Program-made: the position numbers and the translations under genes | The notes under the pieces: generated by a model | What the model saw: the letters and a program-made list of their open reading frames with translations, nothing else | Told to the model about the DNA's origin: nothing | The model's database searches: none | Assembly (NCBI GenBank): GCA_950022655.1 | Contig: OX465590.1 | Location: 43,979,718-44,043,717 of the forward strand | Direction: 5' to 3' | DNA length: 64,000 nucleotides | From: Alentia gelatinosa | Lineage: Eukaryota; Annelida; Polychaeta; Phyllodocida; Polynoidae | Shown here: piece by piece, positions 11,076-21,713 of the stretch | How the letters are laid out: each line of letters begins with the position of its first letter | Position numbering within the stretch: the stretch's first letter is position 1

Positions 11076-11520
11076 AATTCCCAAATCGTAGCCTATCGGG
11101 ATGTCTCCGATAATTCAAATCGTGGACATGGGTGGAAATCTTAGACCGTAGGAATGCCTTTGGAGGACCAAAAACATAAAACATGGTCACGATTCAATCT
11201 GTGTATCAATGTAGATATCAGGCTGAGTTTTGATATCAAAATATATCATAGTTTTGGAAATATTGAATGAATCTGGGTAATCTTTTAAAGGTAGTTACAA
11301 CACGTTATAATGCTATTTTTCAGATACTAATACAATCAAATTGGAAAATATAACTGTGATAGAATCATGATTCGGGCATAAAAATATCATTTTCAGACCT
11401 TTAACCTTAATCAAATCATATCATATTAAAAGCGATTATATATCTATATCTGGTCTACCTAATTCCAGAATTTCAATATTTTCTATTAAGGATTTCACCC
11501 GCAAGAGATATTTTCCCGTT

Positions 11521-12170
11521 AAATCACCTCACACCCCTCCTCCCTCCAACCCATCCACACACAAACACCCACACACTTTTTTTATAGGTTTTTATTTACG
11601 ACAGCGTTGTCGGGGCGTGGCGTAGACGTTGCTGGTTCCCGTAAAAAAGGCGTCCATGGTTCCGACACACTACGACAGTGATATCGAGGAAACCACAACA
11701 CTCCATGACAAGGCTCCAGTCGTGGCAAAAATCGAACATGTTTGATATTTTCGTAACCTTGTCGGAAGGCCCCCGACAGGCCCCCGACAAGCTTCATGTC
11801 GCAGCCTGTCGTGGCCTTGTCGTAGCCTCTTGTCGGGAACTAGGGTCCACCAACCACGACAAGGCTACGACAGGCCTCCCAATCGTAGGCCTGTCGTGGA
11901 CCTTGTCGGGAACCCATTGTCGTAGCCTTGTCGTGGTTGGTGGACGCCCGCTTTTATGCCTGCGTCCACACGTTACACTTCGCGATAAGTGTGTAAGCTG
12001 TTGTTTACATATACCATATCTGACAAAAAATCTGCATTGGCCACTGGAGCCCACGGAACACAGGGATTCATTCCCTAGTAGCTTGACCTCCAGTCTTAAA
12101 TAAAAACCTATAAAAAAAAGTGTGTGGGTGTTTGTGTGTGGATGGGTTGGAGGGAGGAGGGGTGTGAGGG
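11521..12170. repeat. Large inverted repeat around a truncated TIR-B copy
   Basis: A 70-75 bp arm (11521-11597, containing 'ccaacccatccacacaca' and 'tataggtttttattta') recurs almost perfectly inverted at 12090-12170. The right arm runs directly into the G-rich minisatellite. Between the arms is TIR-B lacking its left end (11594-11956) plus about 130 bp of other sequence. Confidence 0.85.
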
Positions 12171-13190
12171 CATTGAGTGACGTATTTGGAGGTGTGTGGG
12201 GCCAGGGGTGTATAAAGGGGTGTGGGTGTACAGTAGGGATGCGGGAATGTGAAGGGTAGGGGTGTATAGAGGGGTAAGGGTGTATGGATGTGTGTGGGTG
12301 TGGGTGTGTAGAGGGTAAGGGTGAAAGGAGGGGGAGGGGTGTATGGATGTGTGTGGGTGTGGAGGGGTGTGGGTGTATGGAGGGGTAAGGGTGTAAGGAG
12401 GGGGAAGGGGTGTATGGATGTGTGTGGGTGTGGAGGGGTGTGGGTGTGTAGAGGTTAAAGGTGAAAGGAGGGGGAGGGGTGTATGGATGTGTGTGGGTGT
12501 GGAGGGGTGTGGGTGTGGAGGGCTAAGGGTGTAAGGAGGGGGGGAGGGGTGTATGGATGTGTGTGGATGTGTAGAGGGGTGTGGGTGTGTAGAGGGTAAA
12601 GGTGAAAGGAGGGGAAGGGGTGTATGGATGTGTGTGGGTGTGGAGGGGTGTGGGTGTGGAGGGCTAAGGGTGTAAGGAGGGGGGGAGGGGTGTATGGATA
12701 TGTGTGGGTGTGTAGAGGGGTGTGGGTGTGTAGAGGGTAAAGGTGAAAGGAGGGGAAGGGGTGTATGGATGTGTGTGGGTGTGGAGGGGTGTGGGTGTGG
12801 AGGGCTAAGGGTGTAAGGAGGGGGGGAGGGGTGTATGGATGTGTGTGGATGTGTAGAGGGGTGTGGGTGTGTAGAGGGTAAAGGTGAAAGGAGGGGAAGG
12901 GGTGTATGGATGTGTGTGGGTGTGGAGGGGTGTGGGTGTGGAGGGGTAAGGGTGTAAGGAGGGGGGAGGGGTGTATGGATGTGTGTGGGTGTGGAGGGGT
13001 GTGGGTGTAGAGGGCTAAGGGTGACAGGAGGGGAAGGGGTGTATGGATGTGTGTGGGTGTGGAGGGGTGTGGGTGTGGAGGGGTAAGGGTGTAAGGAGGG
13101 GGAGGGGTGTATTGATGTGTGTGGGTGTGTAGAGGGGTGTGGGTGTGTAGAGGGAAAAGGTGAAAGGGGGAGGGGTGTATGTGAGGCCGG
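12171..13190 (+). repeat. G-rich minisatellite with 141-bp higher-order repeat
   Basis: Monomers of about 70 bp ('ggggtgtatggatgtgtg', 'ggaggggtgtgggtgt') come in two alternating types, 'taaaggtgaaaggagg' and 'ctaagggtgtaaggagg'. The string ggggaagggg recurs at 12611, 12752, 12893 and 13030, giving a higher-order period near 141 bp. Abundant G-runs make G-quadruplexes plausible. A 254-codon antisense His/Thr/Pro frame is a by-product. Confidence 0.9.
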
Positions 13191-13592
13191 GTGATAGGTA
13201 TATATAGGTAATAATGCAAAGTTTAATAACTTCAGTTCTCTTTAAGATATGAGAAAACGGGTTTCAGATCTATAATCGGCTCTGTCTCACCTATAAATCG
13301 ATATTAGACACTTCTAAATCGGACTGGGGGATGGATTGCATCTGTATTTAAACGTCCTGCTCAGAATCTGGAACAATCGGTGAAAGTGCGTACACCAAAA
13401 TCTTAAGGTCGGTGAGAGTCGGTCATATCTAACACGGTAGTAATGCCCGACGCGTCGGGAAAGGTAATACAATCGGGTCGATGAAGTGCGCACATCGACC
13501 CGATTGACGCAGATTGTCACAGACCCGACGGATCCATCGGGCAAAGGTAGAATCGGGCACAGCGGTCGGGTCGGTGTCTTATAGGCTTTAGG
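13190..13592 (-). mobile_element. Dispersed element DE-S, copy 1
   Basis: About 400 bp shared, in reverse orientation, with 52005-52440: 'cccgacgcgtcggg', 'atcgggtcgatg' and 'ggtcggtgtcttataggct'. The fuller copy at 52005-52598 has inverted termini, so this one is a truncated non-autonomous DNA element. Contains the palindrome CCCGACGCGTCGGG (about 13446). Confidence 0.7.
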
Positions 13593-13784
13593 ATGTGTGG
13601 GTGTGAGCGTAGGATGGGTATAGACATGGGTGGGCGGAAAGATAAACTCCGGAAAGCACAGATTGTTTGACGCTCCAGTCTAAGCCATCTTTCCTCCTGT
13701 CCCCGCCCAGTCTCTGTCCTTCTCGGCGGCCTTACCCGAACTCCAGGGACTTCTTCCCCTCCTACACCATCAACGCCTTCCTCC

Positions 13785-15062
13785 ACCCCTTACCCACCCC
13801 TCACCCGACACCCACACTCCCTCCTCCCCTCTCCTTACACCATCTCCTCACCCCTCACCCGCCCCTCACCCACCACCCACACTCCCTCCTCCCCTCTCCT
13901 TACACCATCTCCTCACCCCTCACCCACCCCTCACCCGCCACCCACACTCCCTCCTCCCCTCTCCTTACACCATCTCCTCACCCCTCACCCACCCCTCACC
14001 CGCCACCCACACTCCCTCCTCCCCTCTCCTTACACCATCTCCTCACCCCTCACCCACCCCTCACCCGCCACCCACACTCCCTCCTCCCCTCTCCTAACAC
14101 CATCTCCTCACCCCTCACCCACCCCTCACCCGCCACCCACACTCCCTCCTCCCCTCTCCTTACACCATCTCCTCACCCCTCACCCACCCCTCACCCACAA
14201 CCCACACTCCCTCCTCCCCTCTCCTAACACCATCTCCTCACCCCTCACCCACCCCTCACCCGCCACCCACACTCCCTCCTCCCCTCTCCTTACACCATCT
14301 CCTCACCCCTCACCCACCCCTCACCAAACCCTCACCCATCCCCCACCAACCACCCACCCCTCCCACCCCTCACCTGCAATCCACCCATCTCTCCTCTCCA
14401 ACCTCCTCCCCTCACCCACCCCTCACCCAAAACCCACATCTCACCCACACCTCACCCAAAACTCACATTCCCCTCCTCTCCCCCTCCCCTCACACCTCCC
14501 TCCACCCCTCACCCACCACCCACACCTCCCTCCTCTCCACCCTCCTCCCCTCACCCACCCCTCACCCGCCACCCACCCCTCACCCACCACCCACACCTCC
14601 CTCCTCTCCAACCTCCTCCCACCACCCACCCCTCACCCACCCACCACCCATCCTTCACCCACCCGTCCCTCCTCCCCTCACCTGCAATCCACCCATCTCT
14701 CTCCTCCTACCTTCTTCCACTCACCCACCCCTCACCCGACACCCACACCTCACCCCCTCCTCCCCTCTCCTAACACCATCTCCTCACCCCTCACCCACCC
14801 CGCACCCAAAACCCACATCCCCCTCCTCTCCCCCTCCCCTCACACCTCCCTCCTCCCCTCACCCACCCCTCACCCAAAACCTCTCCATCCTCCTCCCCTC
14901 ACCCACCAACCACATCCCCCTCCTCCGGTCACCCACCCCTCACCCGCCCCTGCTCCACCACCCACACCTCCCTCCTCCCCTCACCCCTCACCCAACCCTC
15001 ACCCACCACCCACTTCTCCCTCCTCCCCTCACCCGCCACCCACCCCTCCCTCCTCCCTCCTT
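13785..15062 (+). repeat. C-rich 65-bp minisatellite and degenerate extension
   Basis: A 65-bp unit ('cgccacccacactccc', 'tacaccatctcctcacc', 'cctcacccacccctcac') repeats with exact spacing at 13936, 14001 and 14066. It continues to about 14340, then degenerates into irregular CACCC/CCTCC repeats up to 15062. Strand bias is opposite to the array at 12171-13190. Confidence 0.92.
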
Positions 15063-15242
15063 TTTTATCGTCTACAGATCATGATGGACTTTAATTACTA
15101 TATACTATGCATGTACGGAATGTCTCACATTAATGCATCAGCTGTATGCATTTCATTCTGCACACTGTGCACGAACCAATAGTCCGTGCACAGTGTGCCA
15201 TGTGTCTTGCGTAAATGTCGTTTTTAATCATTTCCAGGTATA

Positions 15243-15392
15243 TTGTAATGAGGAAGCATATTTAGTGTGTCTGAATTCCGTCTGTTGTTTTGGTCGGAAC
15301 TATTTACCTCGTTCTTCAAACTCGGTCAATATTTCTGAGCAAAACAACTCAGAATAGATTTCATTGAGGCACACTAACCTCGTTCCCCTATA
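15243..15392. repeat. FB-1, copy 2
   Basis: Arms 'tagtgtgtctgaatt' and 'tgaggcacactaa' with inner 'tctgttgttttggtc' facing 'gcaaaacaactcaga'. Same family as 266-378. Confidence 0.7.
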
Positions 15393-15549
15393 GTACCCCT
15401 TCTCTATACTGGCAGGGACTTACCTGTCAATTGCGGCCAGTTCCGTTCCTCGCTTTAAATCCTCTCCAATACGCACTGTTGCCTGCCAGATGACGAAATA
15501 CGGGATGGCGACCGCTAAATCCTCGCTTCCATTGGCCGACAAAGCAACC

Positions 15550-15842
15550 CTCTCATAAGAGCTCACACTCTCTAAGTCGTATTCTGTACAAGGTTCTTAC
15601 TACGCTCAATGGGAGAAGAATTCTCAACGAACTAGGCATAGAGCATTGAGAATCAACTGGCACACAGTATTCCCGCTAGGTGGTATCATTGAGATTATAG
15701 GAATCTTTGGGTTGCATTGATGTACGTCTTTAGCACGGGAGGCAGGTCAGTGGATTCTGAAAGCTCTAAGCCTAGTTTGTTAAGAATTCTTCTCCTATAG
15801 AGCGTAGTGAGAGTAAAGAATACCACTGAGAGAGACGGTTGC
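15550..15842. repeat. Foldback element FB-7, uninterrupted copy
   Basis: Long inverted arms: 'ctcacactctctaag', 'tactacgctcaatgggaga', 'agaattctcaacgaactagg' on the left, mirrored by 'cctagtttgttaagaattct', 'atagagcgtagtgagag' and 'ccactgagagaga' on the right. The loop contains 'gattataggaatc'. The second copy (41975-42608) carries a nested insertion. Confidence 0.85.
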
Positions 15843-16017
15843 ATCAAAACGGCGGAGGCTTCTGATTTACCCTAAAAGTGTGTCGGCGGTGCCGCTGACA
15901 GTTCGTCGGTATCAATATAACGGTGATGGGGTCGTGTTTCTATGGTATATTCCAGGTACAAGGATTTCTGGTGTCCTTGTTACATAATCCATAACGAATG
16001 AGCATTCTCTGCAGGTT

Positions 16018-16122
16018 TCGTTTCCATTTACTGATCTGACTTTGATGTACCCAAAAGACATCTATCGGTGGTTCCCGGCTGCAGATGGGTGTAGAATATT
16101 TGGCCAATGGAAACGGGCTTTA
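16018..16122 (+). repeat. Dispersed fragment (U family)
   Basis: 'tcgtttccatttactgatct', 'tcggtggttcccgg' and 'ttggccaatggaaacggg' match 57065-57170 and 62545-62612. The two ends are imperfect inverted repeats, as in a short DNA element. A second short copy ('agaatatttggtcaacag') lies at 16508-16540. Confidence 0.6.
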
Positions 16123-16129
16123 TCCTGAT

Positions 16130-16795
16130 TCTCGGACGTGTCGTACCACCGCGTGTCGTACCACCGCCTGCCGTACACCGGCCTGCCGTACCAAAGCCTG
16201 TCAGACCAAAGCCTGCCGTACCAAGGCCTGCCGTAACAAGGCCTGCCGTAACAAGGCCTGCCGTAACAAGGCCTGCCGTAACAAGGCCTGCCGTAACAAG
16301 GCCTGCCGTAACAAGGCCTGCCGTAACAAGGCCTGCCGTACCAAAGCCTGCCGTACTAAAGCCTGCCATAACAAGGCCTGCCGTAACAAGGCCTGCCATA
16401 CCAAAGCCTGCCGTACCAAGGCCTGCCATAACAAGGCCTGCTGTAAAAAGGCCTGCCGTAACAAGGCCTGCCGTAACAAGGCCTGCCATACAATATGCCG
16501 CCTGCCATAGAATATTTGGTCAACAGAAACAGGCTTTTTCCGTGAATCTGCAACCTGCCGTACTGTGGCCTGCCATACCACGGCCTGCCGTACATCAGCC
16601 TGCCGTATATCAGCCTGCTGTATATCAGCCTGCCGTACTGCCACCTGCCGTATATCGGCCTGCCGTACACCAGCCGGCAGTACACCAGCCTGCCGTACCG
16701 CCGCCTGCCATACCGCCACCTGCCGTACACCGGCCTGCCGTATGATAGCCTGCCGTATGATAGCCTGCCGTACCGCCGCCTGCAAGAGGCTGACC
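16130..16795 (+). repeat. 15-bp minisatellite upstream of the neuropeptide promoter
   Basis: Unit gcctgccgtaacaag, tandem in two blocks (16130-16500 and 16545-16795) separated by a U-family fragment. Block 2 units vary (for example 'cctgccgtacaccag'). The period is a multiple of three, so all six frames stay open with pentapeptide repeats such as PAVTR or LVTAG. I see no evidence of translation. It ends about 270 bp upstream of the TATA box. Confidence 0.92.
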
Positions 16796-16839
16796 TGCCT
16801 GCACCAACCTGCCACCAACCTGCCTCCCCCCTCCCGCTC

Positions 16840-17098
16840 TGAGCTGACCCTGACGGGCCCCCCCCCCCCCACGCCCCCCACGCACCCCCCCCCCCCCGCG
16901 CCTCGTGACATCGCCGACCTCTTCCCTTCCCAGGACCCCGCGCGCGGCAGTGGGCGTCCCCGTGTACAGCGTCAGCCAATCAGCGCGCGGCGCCGCCACC
17001 CACGCGTCCCCCGAGCGTCTCCCGCGCGTTCCCGGCGCGTTCCTGCGCATGCGCGTCCCGCCGAGCAGTATAAGAGGCGCGGCGCGGCCCGCCACGGC
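16840..17098 (+). promoter_or_regulatory. CpG-rich promoter of the NFYamide precursor gene
   Basis: GC-rich, CpG-dense sequence with, in order: two C-runs (16858-16870 and 16887-16897), a CCAAT box (16976-16980, context cagCCAATcag), the palindrome GCGCATGCGC (17045-17054, NRF1-type site) and a TATA box TATAAGA (17069-17075). The order and spacing are those of an RNA polymerase II promoter, with initiation expected near 17099. This is the strongest promoter in the window and the only one with a recognised coding exon. Confidence 0.75.
17069..17075 (+). promoter_or_regulatory. TATA box
   Basis: TATAAGA in context agcagTATAAGAggcgc, about 180 bp upstream of the first ATG. No ATG lies between the predicted start near 17099 and 17249, so scanning ribosomes would reach the peptide start first. 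Confidence 0.75.
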
Positions 17099-17248
17099 CC
17101 GAGACCAGAGACCAGCCCCAAACTGAGACAAGTTCCCGCCACTTACAACTTCACGCCGCCGTCCTCAGCAAAACGTGGGAACAGCTACACGTTAGACGCG
17201 CCTCTGTCCAGTTCCGTGTGCCACCCGAGACCCGCCGAGTTAACCAGC

Positions 17249-17327
17249 ATGAAGGCCGCAGTGGTTGTGTGCATCTGTCTGACGCTCCTCGTCACAGTCA
17301 GTCAGGCCAACTTCTACGGGAAAAGAG
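17249..17327 (+). CDS. Exon 1 of a putative NFY-amide (NdWFamide-like) neuropeptide precursor
   Basis: The exon encodes 26 residues: a hydrophobic signal peptide (residues 1-20, beginning MKAAVVV, ending VSQA) followed directly by NFYGKR. Expected processing is signal cleavage after Ala20, cleavage at Lys-Arg, and conversion of Gly to a C-terminal amide, giving the secreted tripeptide Asn-Phe-Tyr-NH2. The exon ends in phase 1 at GAG|GTAAGT, a consensus donor. The start is the first ATG after the TATA box; the upstream frame is open but lies in 5'UTR and minisatellite. The layout and the Asn-aromatic-aromatic-amide pattern resemble molluscan NdWFamide (Asn-D-Trp-Phe-NH2), a cardioactive peptide; the link is an inference from only three residues. 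Downstream exons, which would encode the C-terminal part, were not found; the intron begins with satellite. It could also be another short amidated peptide. Confidence 0.7.
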
Positions 17328-17340
17328 GTAAGTTTCCGAC

Positions 17341-17880
17341 TTAAAGTTCGCCCTGTGGTGTGTGAAGTGAGATTCATGTACCTCACGGGGTCCAAAGTCT
17401 CATGAGATTCTGTTCTTGTTAAGTGGAGTTCACATTGGAATTCATATACCGCATAGGGTCCAAAGTCTCATGAGATTCTGTTCCTTGTAAAGTGGAATTC
17501 ACATGTAGGGATTCATGTACCTCACAGGGGTTAAAGTTCTTGTTAAGTGGAATTCACACGCCAGGATTCATGTACCTCACAGGGTCCAAAATCTTATGGG
17601 ATTCTGTTCCTTTTTAAGTGGAATTCACACGTAGGGATTCATGTACCTCACAGGGTTTAAAGTTCTTGTTAAGTGGAATTCACACGCCAGGATTCAGGTA
17701 CCTCACAGGGTCCAAAATCTTATGGGATTCTGTTCCTTTTTAAGTGGAATTCACACGTAGGGATTCATGTACCTCACAGGGTTTTAAGTCCTTGTTAAGT
17801 GGACTTCACACGCCAGGATTCATGTACCTCACGGGGTCCAAAATCTTATGAGATTCTGTTCCTTTTTAGGGGAAAATGTC
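17341..17880 (+). repeat. SAT-81-related array in intron 1
   Basis: About seven units of alternating length carry 'gattcatgtacctcacaggg', 'atcttatgagattctgttcc' and 'agtggaattcacacg'. It starts only 13 bp after the splice donor, so the intron boundary is close to the array edge. Confidence 0.85.
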
Positions 17881-17999
17881 GCCAATCTACTGCAGGGTAA
17901 ACAGTATGTCTCTACAATTTAAACGAAAAGAATTGTATTCAAGTACAGAATATCAGCAGGATTTGTCTCAGAAAAAGTACAGGAACCCCATCGTGTGAA

Positions 18000-18475
18000 T
18001 ACCAATTAAAGTTCACCCTGTAGTGTGTGATATGGAATTCACACGGTGCGATTCATGTACCTCACAGGGTTCATAATCTCATGAGATTCTGTTCATTTAT
18101 AAGCGGAATTCACATTGGAATTCATGTACCTCGCAGGGTTCAGAATCTCATGAGATTCTGTTCCTTTTTACGCAGAAATTCACATTGGAATTTATCTACA
18201 TTACAGGGTTCAAAATCTCATGTGATTCTGTTCCTTTTTACGCGGAATTCACATTGGAATTCAAGTACATTACAGGGTTCAACATCTCATCAGATTATGT
18301 TCCATTTTAGGGATAAATATCGCTGACAATTGCAGGGAAAAGACATGTCTCATGAAAATGGAAACCTACACTTTAGATGATGATATTGTATTCCAGTACA
18401 GAATCTCAGCCGGATTTATCTCAGACAAACACCCTGTGAGGTACAAGAATCCCATCGTGTGAATCCCACTCATTA
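18000..18475 (+). repeat. Second SAT-81-related array
   Basis: Units with 'aattcatgtacctcgcaggg', 'catgagattctgttcc' and 'cggaattcacattgg', ending with a unit like 5225-5900 ('ggatttatctcagacaaac'). Between the arrays, 17880-18000 holds the 'ctgcagggtaaaca' block also seen near 18330 and 51765. Confidence 0.8.
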
Positions 18476-18479
18476 TCAC

Positions 18480-19428
18480 AGAAGCATAGCCTTGTCTTCT
18501 GTAGCGCAGAGGAAGCGAGGAAAGGAAAATGGTGTTTTATCTCGAATATTTTACTTTTCAGGTGTCTTATTTTGTCTTTTTTTCTTATTTTGTAAAATGC
18601 CCTTATTGACATAGGTTGTATAAATGCTTTCAGTATTCCACGTTTGTACACTGTACATATGGAAAATCTTCATTACCTTTTACATTGCTTGTGGGATTAC
18701 TATATTATGAGTTGGAAAAATGTTCACCGAGATTGTATATTGAAAGTGAAGCGCTAACCTTGATGAGTGAGCTTTGCGGGTACAATTCAATATAATTGAT
18801 TTTGTGCCACTTTCAAATGCCTACGGAGGGATGGGTACGGCAGTGTCTTAAGGCGAAGTTTCGTGATTAGATGAAGGAGAAAAAAAAAGAATCCGGACAT
18901 GATAGAAGATCTTCCAACTGAGATCTTTCAGATGTGATATCAAATTGAAAGTCATTATACTTCATCGATCACCCCAGAAGAGTTACAGTGGAACGAAAAC
19001 CCGCAACTACAGAACCCATATTTAAATTGGATATACCATTTCAGAATACAGCATTTCTACAAAATAAAACCTCCACATCAAAAGATAAGTGTAGATAGAG
19101 ATTGCGAAGGACGAATACAAGGGGTGGATTCTGATTAGATTATTCGACTCTGAATGGTTGTGACTTCACCACTTGATTAGGAAACATCTATAGTGAATTC
19201 ACCTAGCGCTTAAATACAAATATGAATCGCGTGAGGCATTGGGACGGATAAATGAATCAGGATTCTGAAAGACAGTGTGTGTGTATCAGTAATACGTCTC
19301 AGGACTATCCCCAACCTTTCCTTCGTTTGGGAGGAGGTAGCAGTTCAAGCCGTTCCTGGGTTGATTTTTTTTCTTTAGATTTTCTATTTCAACAAATTCA
19401 CCTCGAGGATGGACTTCTATTTGTAGAT
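18480..19428. other. Unannotated AT-rich sequence
   Basis: Nearly 950 bp, presumably intronic or intergenic. No repeat family, RNA gene or coding exon recognised. Confidence 0.5.
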
Positions 19429-19532
19429 TAAGGCCCGGCGTCAACCTACTACGATAGAAATTTAGACCTCCCGATATGGCGCCAATACAAAAAGTAAATA
19501 TCGGAGACATATCGGGAAGGTGCAAATGGCCT
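19429..19532. mobile_element. TIR-A left-half fragment
   Basis: 'aaggcccggcgtcaacctac' then 'atagaaatttagacctcccg' and 'cggagacatatcgggaaggt' match the left half of 819-1105. The right half is missing. Confidence 0.75.
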
Positions 19533-19616
19533 AAAGATAAGTTCGACCACCTTACATAAATGATAGTGAGTCAATAGAAAAAGGAAATGACGAGAGGAAT
19601 GTATCAGGAAGGTGTT

Positions 19617-19770
19617 TTTAAAACTAAGAACGATAAAAGAATTGATCTTATCGTGGTCTTTGTTGCATTCTCTTTACCTAAATCGTTCTTAGCCATCAGA
19701 TGGTTCTTTAAAAGGAAGAGCGATAAAAAAAGAATTGTATCGTGGTTTTTGTGGCGTTCCCTTTATAGAA
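19617..19770 (+). repeat. Two-copy repeat with 'aagaacgataaaa'
   Basis: 'gataaaagaattgatcttat' and 'gataaaaaaagaattgtatc' start two related segments about 95 bp apart, each followed by 'cgtggtYtttgt' and a CTTTA motif. A complementary 'aaatcgttctta' lies between, so partial hairpins can form. Confidence 0.5.
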
Positions 19771-19986
19771 GTCTTACAAGACGATCATAGATGGATCACT
19801 CTAAACATATACTCATATTATTTAGTCTATACAACCAATAAGTATCTGGGAATATGATACAGCTTTTATTATCTATTCATACCAATTTTGGATTGCTCTG
19901 CATAAAGAGTTGCCCTCCATTACATGTGCACAGGCTTCAACTATAGATTTTTTTAAGTGCAACTATAAGAATATCGTCTCCAGTAT

Positions 19987-20392
19987 AAGAGGGGACCCCC
20001 ACCTACCACGATAGGCCACGACATGCTTCCCGATCGCTACGATTTGAAATGGGGAAATCATGACCTGTCGGGAGGTCCCCGATAGGTCCAACAGTTTGAA
20101 ATCGTAGAGCGTGGCAACGCCTTGGGAGGACCAATAACATAAACTATGGTCACGATAGCTCCACGACGAAACCAGCGGCAATACCCTACGATAGGCTACG
20201 AAATTACCAACATGTTGGAAATTATCGGGACCTCTATGATTGGCGTTTTCATCGCAGCCTATCGTGAGCTGGTGTAGACGGAATCGCAGAAACCTGTTCC
20301 ACCTACCACGATTTTGCCAGACCTCTGGTGTCGGGAAAGGCCGTCGTAAGGCCAATCGGGACCAGAATTGTGTTAGGTGGGGGCAGGCTTTA
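19987..20392. mobile_element. TIR-C non-autonomous element
   Basis: Ends 'gggacccccacctaccacg' and 'tgttaggtgggggcaggctt' form imperfect inverted termini of the CACCTACCACGA type. The interior has 'acgacatgcttcccgatcgc' and 'cgtggcaacgcc'. Related copies at 37410-37645 and 11080-11200. A 130-codon antisense frame has no recognisable family. Confidence 0.65.
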
Positions 20393-20639
20393 ACCCATGT
20401 AAATGCTAATCGTAGTCCTTGATATAAAATCGCTTTGTTTTAAATATTCACTCCTGCCTACTAGCCTACAGTTACTTCTAAACCAAGCGCAAGGATGATA
20501 CATGTTATCGAGGAACTACAGAAAGGTTAGTGGGAGTTTAAAGTACGCCATGCATTTACGTTGCGGAGGGATCTTACCACTATAATTCGGAAATTACGAA
20601 AGTGAATATTCAGTCAAAATGGAGGTCAGGGGTAAAATG

Positions 20640-21200
20640 TAGTTCTAAACAGATTAAAAATATCCCCGTTCAGTATATTTGAAAATTACGTACTGCTGCT
20701 CCCTATGCAGTATAAATCGTATACTGAACCCTGTGCAGTACGCTGTTATACTGAACACGTTGAAACATCAGCAGTCTATGGGCTTTCACATAGACATCTC
20801 TTCTATGTCGATATATGGTAAGAGTTCTGGGTATATGATAAGTATATAACGACGTACCATGCTTGTACATGCTACAAAACTCGATGGTTGTGGCTGTGTA
20901 AAAAGTTACCATTCCCCATCTCGGTTTGTAGCATGTACAGCATGGTCAGGTCGTTCTGTATAATTACTATACACCTGCACACTTCACTCTTATGGATACT
21001 GACTTCTGCTTCCTGTGACGTAAAAATCATGTTCGGCACACTGGTCCGTACGCTGTTATACGGCCGGGTTTGCATGCCCGGTACACTCTTCGATGCCATC
21101 CAAAGTTGACTTCGTATTACACTCGTTACCGCTTGTGTATTATTACGCGACAATCACTCTTAGTTTACGGCCACCAAACCGTCGAGTATCGTTTGCAAAA
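20640..21200. repeat. Diverged FB-2 region with hairpin 20829-20965
   Basis: The hairpin arms 'gacgtaccatgcttgtacat' and 'atgtacagcatggtcaggtc' match FB-2. Upstream 'cgtatactgaaccctgtgca' is shared with 51140-51200. Downstream 'cactggtccgtacgctg' and a broken FB-8-type hairpin tip ('gtgtattattacgcgaca') follow. Confidence 0.65.
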
Positions 21201-21273
21201 CAAACGCCTTTGACGGATTCAAGGAAAAATAATCATTGAAATACGTGTTTACCTGAGAGGGCTGTCTAATGCG

Positions 21274-21580
21274 TATTATCGTAAAACTGGATGAGTTTCA
21301 ATCTTGGCCAACGTATTCCACGACTGGAGTTTGGCAAAGTGACTTCATGAGGCGAAGCCGAGTGAAGTCCGGAGCCAAAACTTCAGGAGTGGAATGCGGT
21401 GGCCAAGATTAAAACGAATCAGGTTTTGATTTTATCCTACCCTATCTCCTCGATTTTGGAATATTACGTGATAATAATGATGTATGCCACTAGTGGCATA
21501 TAAAACTCCGTATGCCAGTCAGCGTGGCATACGGAAACCCAATGTTAAGCCTATGGGATTTTATATTAGGGGTATGATAA
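21274..21580 (+). mobile_element. TTATC-1, copy 2
   Basis: A complete two-module copy: hairpin with apex GACTTCA-tga-GGCGAAGCC-gag-TGAAGTC (centre 21352-21358), then 'ttatcctaccctatc' to 'aggggtatgataa'. The right terminus has one substitution (ggtatgataa). Confidence 0.85.
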
Positions 21581-21713
21581 TCGTTGGAACCAATCAGATC
21601 TTGTCAAACTGGTGCTATAAATAAAACAACGAACCACGTTATCCCTTTCACCACCCAGGTAGGAAATCCAGGTCGTCAATATCTGACGTGCTCTCTTTGG
21701 CCATCACGGACCT

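Noticed and set aside
12455..13219. 254-codon minus-strand frame rich in His, Thr, Pro
   Set aside because: It is the complement of the G-rich minisatellite and exists only because the repeat lacks stops in that frame.
16107..16979. Long overlapping frames on both strands with PAVTR, LVTAG or RQALL repeats
   Set aside because: Produced by the 15-bp minisatellite, whose period is a multiple of three. All frames are open equally and no start or promoter supports any.
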